Shown: in pieces, positions 36,701 through 48,700 of the stretch | How the letters are laid out: each line of letters opens with the position of its first letter | Position numbering within the stretch: position 1 is the stretch's first letter | NCBI GenBank assembly: GCA_907165135.1 | Contig: OU015568.1 | Location: 3,604,501 to 3,668,500, forward strand | Origin: Oikopleura dioica | Taxonomy: Eukaryota > Chordata > Appendicularia > Copelata > Oikopleuridae | Reading direction: 5' to 3' | DNA length: 64,000 nucleotides | The notes under the pieces: model-generated | Seen by the model: only the letters and a program-made list of their open reading frames with translations | The model's database searches: none | What the model was told of the DNA's origin: nothing | Made by a program: the position numbers and the translations under genes

Positions 36701-39700
36701 AATCCGACTGGGAAAAAGAACACAATGTCAAGCCTTCCTACACTTTCCGATTCAATCGTCCAGTCGACCAGAAAATCTAATTGTTTCTGCTTCTTTTGAT
36801 CCCTCTCTTGAAAATTTCTTTCCTTTTCTTTTCAATTTTTTATTTACTCGAGTAATAAATTTGTTTGGTGATTATCTCTTTGGTCTTTCTTTGGAGCAAG
36901 TTTCTATTTACAAGCAGGCAATAATCAAAATTTCTGGTTCAGTAAAAATATGCTCTCGTATGCCATCAGCTTTTTCGAACCTCATGTCGAAGTTTTATTC
37001 ACCCGTCATTCGAAAAATGTCCTTCTTGAATAAAATCAAAAGTTTTTTGCGGGTATGCTAACTCGACTACAGAAACTATAGAAGTTACTGCTGAAGAAGC
37101 TGCGATTATGAAAGGTCACAAGAATTACGAGGATCATAGACATCCAGAATGTCTTATCTGTGCAATGCTTGATGGATATGTAGCGAAACGTTTGAAGAAC
37201 TGAACAAAATCATTTTCCATTTTTTAAGAAAAACAAAAATGTCAAAAAAAGAAACTGCGGTGTATTCTTCCTGTACATAAAATTGGTGATAATAAAATTG
37301 GGTGATGAATTTCTTTGTCTTTCTTTATTTGTTTTTCGCATGTCGAAGTTCCGCTTGAGCTATTTTCCTAAACATATCCAGGATAGCAAAATGTGCACGG
37401 AGTAACCAGTGCTTTTGAACCTCATGGCTAAAATTTCAAGTCTCTTCACAATAAGAAAAATATGTTTTTGCAGAAAGTTGAGAGTTTTAGCTGCACTTCT
37501 TACAGAAGTGGTGTCTTACTCAATATTGTCGGTATCTGCGGTGATGATGAAAATTCAAGCCAAAAAGTTCGTCTCCACTACACGTCTGTCAATGTGACAA
37601 ATAATGTTCTTGCTTTTGAGAAAATAGCGATAATGAACAAAAACAGAAAAAGTGGCAAAGAAAACTGGATACCTGTACAGATCCTTGGAACGGCGCCTTA
37701 AAAGGTCGACGATGAGCAGAATAATATTGTTTCATCTTACTTCGTTGATTTCAAAGATTTCACTCTTAAATACGAGCGACAAGACCTCTCCGATGACTGT
37801 CCTGTCTGCAAGACAAAAGACGTTTTTCGCTGGATTCAGAAAGAAGATAATGAACTCTGAGAGATAACATTTCTCCTTCCTTTTACTCAAAAAAAATTGA
37901 TAAAAAAAATTCTGGTGAAACTCTCCTGTAAATAAAAATTTTCGGTGAAAATAAACTCTGGTGACAAAATTCCAAGTCTTTTTTAATTTGTATTCATTGT
38001 CGATAGAGTAAGTTCTACTCCCGTGTAACAATTTTAGGGTAGGTTGGGTTGCGTCATTTCAGCGCTGCGCTCCCTGTACAATACCTACCACACCGCCCGC
38101 AGCAAGCGCCTTTCTCAAAAAGCGCCATCTCTATTGGATTTTACGCTCGCTGCGGGCAGTGTGGTAGGTATTGTACCGGGAGCGCAGCGCTGAAATGACG
38201 CAACCCACCCTACCCTAAAATTGTTACAAGGGAGTAGTTTCCACAGGCATTCATGGGATCAAAGCAGTTCTGAGAGGTATTTTTGGGATCGGGGGAGCTC
38301 TGAGAGGTATTTTTGGGATCGGGGAGCTCAGAGAGGTATTTTGGGATCGGGGAGCTCAGAGAGGTATTTTTGGGATCGGGGAGCTCAGAGAGGTATTTTG
38401 GGATCGGGGAGCTCAGAGAGGTATTTTGGGATCGGGGAGCTCTGAGAGATATAACTGGACTTAGGCGATGAGAAAATCAAAAAAGACTCACCTCAGACTG
38501 ACGGGGCTCTGACCCATTGACAGGTCTCTGACCCGTTGACAGGTCTCTGACCCCTTGACAGGCCTCTGACCCCTTGACAGGCCTCTGACCCCTTGACTGG
38601 CCTTAGTCCACCCTGACAGGCCTCAGACCCGTTGACAGGCCTCTGACCCCTTGACTGGCCTTAGTCCACCCTGACAGGCCTCAGACCCCTTGATAGGTCT
38701 CTGACCCGTTGACAGGTCTCTGACCCCTTGACAGGCCTCTGACCCCTTGACAGGCCTCTGACCCCTTGACTGGCCTTAGTCCACCCTGACAGGCCTCAGA
38801 CCCCTTGATAGGTCTCAGACCCCTTGATAGGTCTCTGACCCGTTGACAGGTCTCTGACCCCTTGACAGGCCTCTGACCCGTTGACAGGCCTCTGGCCTCT
38901 TGACAGGCCTTAGTCCACCCTGACAGGCCTCAGACCCCTTGATAGGTCTCAGACCCCTTGATAGGTCTCTGACCCGTTGACAGGTCTCTGACCCCTTGAC
39001 AGGCCTCTGACCCGTTGGCAGGTCTCTGACCCCTTGACAGGCCTCTGACCCGTTGACAGGCCTCTGACCCCTTGACTGGCCTTAGTCCACCCTGACAGGC
39101 CTCAGACCCCTTGATAGGTCTCTGACCCGTTGACAGGTCTCTGACCCCTTGACAGGCCTCTGACCCCTTGACAGGCCTCTGACCCGTTGACAGGCCTCTG
39201 GCCTCTTGACAGGCTTCTGGCCCCTTGACGAACCTCTGGCCTCTTGACTGGGTTCTGGTCCCTTGACTGGCCTTAGTCCACCCTGACAGGCCTCTCTCCA
39301 CCCTTACTGGCCTTAGTCCACCCTGACAGACCTCAGACCCCTTGACAGGTCTCTCCTCGACAGTCTATAAACGGGCAAACTGAATCTAGACCCTTCCGAT
39401 TAGTCTCAGCCATGCAAACTTTGAAAGTGTTCTGAATTATTTTGAGACTAAAATGCATTTATTTCATCTTTGTTATGTAAAGACTACAGGTCAAGAGTTT
39501 TGTGATGTTGTATCCGCTTTTTCGAAACATGCTCTGATTTTGATGGGTAATGTCGACGAGGCGAGGGATGTCAGTCCAATCTGGAATGTTCTGCAAGAAT
39601 TCTTTTTTCGATGACTTGTTTTTGATAAGGTTAGGTTCTATTGGAAGAGAGGTCGAGATTTGAGGCCAAACAAATCGAAAACGTGAGTCAGGATCTTCTG

Positions 39701-42700
39701 TGACGGGGTTTTCCAGCAAAAACGCAAAATCGATTCCAAAACGAAAAGGCGGTGAGATGAATTCGAATAGATCATCCACAACGTTAAACAAGTCGAAGTT
39801 CTTGTTAATCAATAGTCTAACGTGAGCATGTTCTACGATCCGACCTGGTTTCGGAGGAGCAATGATAACACGATTCTGAAGTTGTCCCATCTTCTCCGTT
39901 TTCTCAAAGTATTCAAGCTCCTCCTTAGAGAGTGGAATGTATGTACCACCATACTCTTTGCGAATTGCTTCTAGGTCTACTCTTTCATTTTTTATACCCT
40001 CTATCAGACTTTTTTCTGTTTCTTTCGATTTGAAAATATGACCCCAATATCTGGAAATTTTTGTCAAATGAGCTTCATTTCTTCTTTGATTCCATTCACA
40101 CTCGCGCATTACATGAACCTGACCTAGTTCATTCAATCGACGAAACTTTTTCTCCCATTCCTTGTCAGCTCCTCCTGGATTGCAGTCAACACAGTGAGTA
40201 TGGTAATAACATCCAAGAAATTCAAAAAAATGATGTTGACCATCGACATTAGCATATCCGTCGATTTTGAAGTTCTCTACTTGATGTTCACCCCTAAAAT
40301 ATTGATGTTCCAAAGGAACTCTTTCACCATTTGATTGAACAAGCAAGGGGCTAAATTCGTCAATGAATGTTAGCCACTGCAGGGCTGCGAAACTGTTTCC
40401 CGTAGACATGATCCTTTTGCGGAAAACGGCGTTGTCAAACTTCTCCCAAGTAATGCCTAAACATTCTTCGATTTCACCTTTATTTTTGCATTTTGAATTT
40501 ACCTGGCGTTGTCGGTAAGCTCATCTTTTGAGCAAACAAATACAAGGCATTAAAATCCAAAAAGACGATACGCGTGAAGGGATCTCCGTTCGGGGCAAAC
40601 TTGGCATTTTTAAGGGCATCAACATCCGGGCGGAGCTCAGTGTAGCGAGAAAAAACGTTAACCAGCCCACCAATAATATTTTCACGCAAAAGTTGGTGCT
40701 CTTTTTTGAAGTTTCTGTGAAACGAGTCTAGATATAAATAATAAGAATATATATCCATAAGAAAATTGCTTACATGTCAGGGGCGAAGCTTTGGAGTAGC
40801 GCTGCGAAGTAAAGCAAGCGAAGTTCAGCGTGAATCGTCGTCACTTTGTTTGTTGTGTTGACTGGACATTCCATTGTCTCGATGTCGAAAGTGACTAAAA
40901 TTTTTTAATTTGGAGAGTTTGTTATTCAAGGTCTACCGAAACGAGTTTTTCTAAAGCCTCTCATCCTTTCTGAAAGGTAACCAGCTCGTATTGCTATTTC
41001 GATCGGATAAATTGTATCGCCATATGGACATTGGAGTGGTATCGTTTCTTTTTTGTGTTGACAAGCTTTAACATGTGCCTCGAAATTTGATTTCTTAACA
41101 TTTTCGTATCCACAAGAAAGGTTTTCGCATTTATAAACATTGGAGAAAACATCCATGTTATACAAAAATCTTGTGTTTCTTTATCTCAGCTTTACAATTT
41201 ACTCTCTCAAGTATAAGGCCCTTTTGAGTCGAAGTATTCAATTAAAATATTCGCAAACTTAATTTACTGAGATTACTGATATTCTTGAACTCGCAAAAAC
41301 CTTTTCTGGAAATTCTAAAAGACCTTTTGTGAAATTCGAAAAAGACCAAGGTCCGAGAGCAAGAAAACCTCTGTTAAAAACTAAAAAACTGTCCTCAACT
41401 CAGTCATACCTCCGGAAACTGGCCTGATCCTATGAAAACCTCGAAAAACTGGTCCGAGCCTAGAAATACCTCCAAAAACTGACCTTAGCTCAGTTATAAC
41501 TCTGGAAACTCGCCTGTTCCAAGTAAAACCTCTGGAAACTGGTCTGAGCCGAGTAATACCTCTGGATACTGGTCGAGCCCAGTTAGACCTCCAAAAGCTG
41601 GTCTCAGTTCAGTAATACCGTCGGAAACTGTCCTGAGTCCAGTCAATTCCTGAAGACTGCTCTTCATCGAACAAGGCCCTTTATTTGCTTGAGTAAATCC
41701 GTAAACTATAAAATATATTTTTCCTGTCATTTTATTTGCAATAAAGATGAGAACCTTTTATCTTTGAGAGCTTGTTTGTCTTTTATTTTTGTTTTTAAGG
41801 CACATTTTTCTACAGGAAGCTTATTATCACGAATGTTTTTCTTGGCGGTTTGAAGAAGCTGCGTCTTGCTCTGGATGAATCTAAATAAATGATTAGGTTT
41901 TTGCCTGCGAATTTGTTTTCTTACCTAATAGCGTTTCTGTCTGTGACAGATTTGTAAGGGTTGAGTGCGCGTCCGTCGGCGTTGTGGTCTGTTGGCCTCT
42001 AATTTGCGTTTATTTTCTGTTTGGAAGAAAGCTTATTTTACCTTCAGCTTGATGATCCTCAATTGCCGGGCGCTGAGTGATATCCATTTCGTCCTCACTC
42101 TCCAATTCTTCGATTCGATCCGGATTCCGAATCATTCGAATTCTTCGGGGCTCACGTTGTCTCTGTCTATTTCTTCCGTCTATTGAAAACTTTAGAACTC
42201 CTTTGAAAGATTTGATTTCTTACTTTCGTAGACGATATAGAAGAAAAGTAATAGGATGAGAATAGCGATGACGCGATCATTCGTGCGCACACGTCCTTTT
42301 TGTATGTCGACATCGAATTCGAAGTCATCGTCTGGATTTGTACATTCACCCTCTGGGTTCGAATGATTTCTGCTCTGATCGTCTTGCTGTCTGCCTTGAT
42401 CCGGGAATCCCTCTCCGTTTCGGCCATTGTTTCGATTTGGGCCACTGAATCCTTTGAAGAATGGAAAGAACATTTCTGAATGGAAAAACTGTCTACAATA
42501 TTCTAGTTTTAGTTTCATATCAGTATTCAAAGACAGCTTTTCTCCTTTAAGTGGCAGGTTTAAATTTCGAGTGGAAGTGGTGCTGAGATCGGCGTGTAGT
42601 GAACTAAGAATATATTTTATGAAGGCGAAAAGGAATGATAGAGATTACCGTTTCTTGTTGGCTTAGGTGTCTTCTTCTTCTTCTTCTGGCAGAGGATGAG

Positions 42701-45700
42701 GATCAAGGTGAGAAGGAGAATAGTGTTGAAGGCGAGGAGGGTGATGACGATCATTTCAACCATGGAGAAGGTTTTTGGCGTGTTGTTTTCGTCTATTCAA
42801 GGTAAGAATCTTTTTGTCTATCTACTTTTACCAAGTTGGTTGACGTTTGAAGTTTCATTGATAATGGATGACGTAGCAGTCGGTGGTGTCCGTGTAGAGG
42901 TGATATTTGCCGACTCGTTACCGACTATTTATGTAAAATTCTGTTTTTCATTAATTCTTACGAAGACGGCATAGCTCGGAGACGGTTCGTTCATCATAGT
43001 AGTCCCATCGATAATCTTGGTCAAACTCCGACGAGTCGTCCATCGCGTCACGATTTTCAGTCTTATTTATGAAAGAATTTTATGCAATCTCTAGCGATCT
43101 GAGTTTCTTTCACAGCCTAAACATTGTCGGGGTTCTGGGTCGACGGAACAAGAACCAGACAAGGTTGATGAAGGGGAAAATCGCGAAAGCCAGTCCAGCA
43201 AGGTAGATGATGAATGTAGCGAGAAGACCAACGCATTGAATCGCGAGAAAGACAAGGATCGAGGATTCGATGAAAGTGAGACCTTTTTTTAATTAAGTTA
43301 AAAATGAAAGAGTTTTCTGTTTTCTTTTTACCTCTTTGCTTGTTGACTTGCTGCTCAAGGTCCGAATCGTGAACGTCGTCGCCTTCGTAATTGTCCATTA
43401 GCCCAGATTTCCGATTCAGTCTTTTATGTAAAAAGATGTTATTTATTCACTTTCTTTCTAATTTAATCATTCAAAAAACATTCTTTTCACAGTCCTTTTT
43501 CAATCACCAACTGTCGATCCATTCTTGCCAGGATACTTGAGGGCACCTCCATTCGTCCTTCTTGTCCTCTTTGTCATCTTCTTGCTGTTCTGTCTGCGTG
43601 TTGCTATCCACAGTCGGTTTCCGTCCGTCTTTCTTTTGCCGTCTTTCATTCAGAATCATTCGTTCTTCGTCTGCGCGTCTGTTTTGCAATTCGAGGTCGC
43701 GTTCTTCTAAGAAGACTTTTTTAGTAATAAAATAGGCTGATCTAAATACCTTCATTATCACAGCAATGCAAAACAAGCACTCTCCGTAAGTCAACCCAGA
43801 AGGAGGTTATTCGAACTCGTCTTTTGTAAATGAGGATTGCGAGCATGACCACTATTATAACCGAAACTGGGGCTAGAATGAAAATGAGAATGATCTTCCT
43901 ATGTAACTCAATTTACCCGCTATTCCGACAGCGATGATTTTTCCATTGAAAATTCCGTCGGGTTCGATTGTATTCGTTGAGGTACCATTGGTAACGGTCG
44001 AAAATGTGTGAGTCGTCGACGTTGATCCAAGAGAGGTTGTAGATGTTGTGTCCGTTCTGTGACCGGGGAACGTCAAAGGAGGGTGGATTGTTGGGAAAAA
44101 AAACATTCTTAACTCTTTTCGACTTTATTTTAACGTAATTTTCAGCTGATTTTATTAAAAATAGGGTGTAGATTTTGAGATGAATTTAGTTTACTTGAAA
44201 GAATAACTGCCTGAAACCAAGTTTACATCAAAATCTACACCCCAGTTCAATTATCTTCAGCGAAAGAAAAAAAAATTTGTAAAGCAGGTCAGATAAAAAG
44301 TCGAAAACAGTCTTTGAGCGTCAATTTGCCGGTCAATTCATATCGGTTGTTATAATTTTGGCAAGTGGAAGAAGTCTTTGAAAGTTAATTTAACTCTTAT
44401 TTCATATCGCCTTGTCTTATTGTTTGTAAATAAAAAATAAACGCAAAATTAAACCTTTCTTGTTTCTTGAAATGCACTCTATCGTCCAAAGCCTTTGTTA
44501 CGCTATATTAGAATTTTTTTTATCTGTTCATCCTTTTTTTTTTCATACCTTGTTTCGGATTAGTCGCATGTGGACGAATTTCGCGTGGAACATTTTGTCG
44601 TCTCTATAAGAATCTCTCTTTAGATTAAAATATTAAGTCATTTTAAGTCAATCAGTTTTAAATAAAGAAAATAAAAAGATTGATTCTCTCTTGATGTTGT
44701 TTGCGCTTTATGGCAACTTCAAGTTATGATCTGGTGATGAACCTGCATCAGGTGGTTTGATTTTATTGCCTACGCATTCGAGGGGTGAAGGAGCGTGCTC
44801 AAAACTCGCGCGCCCTGCGGTTCTCGCCACCGATTCGCCGATTCATCCCCACGCGCTTAAGACTGCGAGTAACAGTAAAGCGCGCGCTGCTACAGATTCT
44901 CCACTCGGCCAGGCGCCAAAAACTTGCATTCTTTACACATTTTTGATAAGCGTGAGAAACCACCTATTCCCACGAGAACCAAGATGATAAACCTGCAAGA
45001 TCAAACAAAGATACTAGATACGGATGAAGAGAAAGATCTCATGAGCAAAATCGAAGAAGGAGATCTTGCTGCCCTCATCAAAATTCAATCTGAATTAGGT
45101 ACTCTTATTTTCATCTTTTCATTTCTGAAACATAATAGATGCGAAGCAAGCAGCTTCGACTTTCATCATCAAGATCACTAACGGTCAACTTGCAGAGTTG
45201 CAAAAAATCGTAACAGGTATTTTTCAATCGTGAAAGAAAAATAACTTATCTCTCTATAAGAAAAGATCGCGTCTAAAATGGATACTACCACGGAGGATCA
45301 GACTGAGGAAATGGAAACTTCCGGCTCTGCTAAATCTGACGATATGGACACAAACTAGGTAAATTTACGTCTCTTTTCCGACCAGAAATAAGCTCTTTTT
45401 ACGGTTCCAGCTCAAGCAACAATTATTATCATCCGAAGCATAAAAACAAGTCTCCTCTCCTCGTTGATTCCGACAATCACCATTTCATTGAAAATCTTCT
45501 CCAGTTTGTTCCTGACGCTATTGATAATTGATAAATCCGCTCGTTAATAACCTTCGAAACCGCTTATCACACCCGTTCATTTTCTTCTGAGTTCTTAAAG
45601 ATACCTGCGCCACTTATTGAAAAAGTTCTTCCCTCTATTATAACCTGCCATTATAATTCAAATGAACAGTTCCTCAATAATTTAATTGAAATAAAAAAGA

Positions 45701-48700
45701 AACTCGGTCACATATCTACTTGTTTCTTTTATTTAAACAAGAGTATTATTGACGGCATCAAAAGGTTCTGAAATCGTGATATTCTCGCGTCGGTCAGGAT
45801 TTTTTCGGGAAACATTCTTCTTTTTCTCACAGATGATCATACACAATTTTGTGTAGAAGCCAACTGTGATGATAAGGCCAATGAAGGCAACGCCGGAAAC
45901 CCCAGTAAAAAAACGATGCTGGATTGAAAGAAGTTGATCTTTGAGCTCGCAGATGACATCGAAAAAAGGAAACTCTTCCGAAAGTGGAAGTGAGCGATTC
46001 ATTTTTTTTTAAGAATAATTGTGGACCTTATCGTTGCATATTTATGGACTTTTCAGTGCTTATTATCAGTGCTTTTTTCAAACTTGGCAACAAAATGACA
46101 AAGTCAAAGTTTTTTAGACACCATTTTTATTTATAATTTTTTTTTTCGGTAAACATGAGTAAATAAAGACAAACACAAGATAAAGAAAACACCAAGGAAC
46201 GCATAAAGGAAGGTAGAAATTAAAGTTGAGTGTAAGTTTTTATGGGCGAAATTGTGGGAGAAGGATCAGGGTAGTCTTCTTGTTCATAGATGGTCTCTTC
46301 GATAAATTCTATTGCATCTTTTGTGAGAATCCCAAATCTGAAACAGTCGTCAAGTGTTTCGCCTAAGAGGTATGGGCTGAGACAATGCTCTATAATCGTG
46401 TCTTGAGCAGGGGTGGATATTTTGATTTCAAACCTCATTTCAAACCCCGAAATTCCCGTTCTCGACCAATCAGGATGGTCAAATTTGGGTTGAAATGAGG
46501 AGTTGAAATGAAAATATCCACCCCTGGTCTGGAGTACCTCCGCGTGAAGGATTTTCCAGTTCTGATTGAAGTTGCTGTCTTTCTCTCTCCTCTGCTTCGG
46601 CAACCAACCCATTGATCATGGCATCGTCAACACTGTCGTCGTCGTCAAAGGTATCAGTGAGATCGATAACTATGAAAATATATTTATATATCTTTTTTTT
46701 TTTAATAATAGATACCTTCTGACCCGTCTTTCATATGACCATCGACGTTGATTTCCCGATCAGGAGAGCCTGTTAAGTCAATAACTGAATCATGATAAAC
46801 AATCTGGTAGAAAAATGTCTCTAACCTTGATCGTTTTTGTTTTCAGCAGGTGCGGCGAAGCGGATAACGCTTCTCCCGAAGCGCTGGTTAGGATCGTAGT
46901 CAGGTGGAGGTGATTTACCGATGATTTCCCATTGGGATGGACTCCAGAGTTGCCATTTTTGAGACTCCTGCTGATCATCTTGACGTCGACAGCTTGATTC
47001 AGGACTGCCCTGGATCAGTTGAGAGCTTGGTCCAGGAGTGTCCTCGATCAGTTGAGAGCTTGGTGTAGGAGCGTCTCCGATCAGTCGTGAGCTTGATCCA
47101 GGTGTGTCTTCGATCAGTTGAGAGCTTGGTGATGGAGCGTCCCCGATCAGTCGAGAGCTTGGTCCAGGTGTGTCTTCGATCAGTCGAGAGCTTGGTCCAG
47201 GGGTGTCTTCGATCAGTTGAGAGCTCAACTCACCTTCGGTTTGAGAATTTTGTCTTGAGTGATGGTCTTTGTTATTGACATCATGAGCAGGCTGAAAGAC
47301 TTCTTCTTCCGACTCGTAGTCCTCAACGTTTGAATAATCGTCACTCTCTAAAGCATCAGGCTCATTTTCGGACTTATCTTCCTGTTGATTGTTTTCTTCT
47401 AAGTCGTCAGCGGTATTCTCTTGCTTTTCTTCGTGTCGTGTATAACCGAAACTATCACGAGTTTGCTCATCCTCGATGTCATCGAAAACGTTTCTTGGTT
47501 GGACAGCTTCTCGGCGGACTCGTTTTGAAGGTTGTTCCGCGGCTTCTTCCTCTCGCAGTCTCTTTGAGGAATGGGCTTTTTTCTGCTTGAGTTTATCCTG
47601 ACGCGCTTCCTCTGAAGACTTGGTTTCCTCCTCGGAGTCAAAGACCAAACGCCGTCTCGCGCCTAGAAAGTTTTAAAACTCTTTCGTAAACACCATGATA
47701 TACCGCGAAGATTCGACCTCACATATGAGAGTTTTTCCTTCCGGGGAGCTTTTGGAATGGAATTACCTCGGGTGTGGGGAGGTGTGGTAGGAACCCATTC
47801 TTCATCACACGAGTCCTCTTCAGAGGAAGACTCATAAGCGCTAGAAACGTCACAATCGATCTCACTGCTAAATTCTTCGAGAATGTGTTCGAGCCTGAGG
47901 TTGCACTGGGAGCTTTTATCAGTCATATCAAGTGTCCCCCCTGAAAATATGATAAGGTAATAAGAATCGTATTTTTCTCTACTTACGTAAATCACGAAGG
48001 ACTGGTTCTTTGTCCTCGACATTTGCGAGTTCGTCCTCAAACTCGCTAGCAAGTCGGTCTGTTTCATTGCGGTAATTAATATCTGCTTTTTGTATTTTCT
48101 TGAGAATTTTCAAGCACTTAGCCATTTTAAAATTTGACAGATAGGCCAAATTTTGCACGATATTTATACGGACTGATCTTCAGCGCCGACGTAGATTTTT
48201 TGGCACACTTGTTTATCAACGCCAATTACCGGTTGCTTTGAAAATTCAAGCGATCATTTGTTCAAAATGTCAGTTTATTTTCCAGCGTTTGAACAAATTC
48301 ACAATATTTTATTGACTCTGGACCTATATTGACTCAACTCATGCATATTTTTCTTTGATGTATTTATAAATAGTGTCAAAGGACGTTTCCTCTTTTGAAC
48401 TGCGTAAGATCTGGTCGAAAACAAAAAGACCACTTGTAAAAATATCGCCTCAGCCCAAAAATACCTTTCAGAAATCGCCCCGATCCCAAAAATACCTCAG
48501 GAATCGCCCCGATCCCAAAAATACCTCAGGAATCGCCCCGATCCCAAAAATACCTCAGAAATCGCCCGATCCCAAAATACCTCAGAAATCGCCCTCGATC
48601 TCAAAAATACCACAGACATCGCCCCGATCCCAAAAATACCACAGACATCGCCCCGATCCCAAAATACCTCAGGAATCGCCCCGATCCCAAAATACCTCAG

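Larger units (their letters stand above)
46220..48125 (-). pseudogene. Acidic repeat protein of the Polinton, interrupted by a MITE
   Basis: Exons 47987-48125, 47704-47940, 46826-47662, 46716-46769 and 46220-46669 join in frame. The product is highly charged: acidic Ser tracts (SAYESSSEEDSCDEE), a nuclear-signal-like KRVRREAVQPRN, and about eight copies of a 13-residue repeat (SRLIEDTPGPSSQ-like). The last exon contains a 119-bp hAT-type MITE plus its 8-bp duplication: 127 bases, not a multiple of three, so the conserved C-terminus (IIEHCLSPYLLGETLDDCF) is out of frame. A nuclear regulatory role is possible but unproven. Confidence 0.65.

Noticed and set aside
38930-39301. 123-codon frame of RPVKGSEACQ repeats
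   Set aside because: Translation of the 19-bp minisatellite; no start context or domain.
38238-39350. CRISPR-like array
   Set aside because: Repeats are contiguous and imperfect with no unique spacers; these are eukaryotic minisatellites.
40714-40773. Apparent frameshift between polymerase exons 2 and 3
   Set aside because: Using the acceptor TTTCACAG ending at 40715 instead of the CTAG just before it restores phase with a normal 59-nt GT-AG intron.
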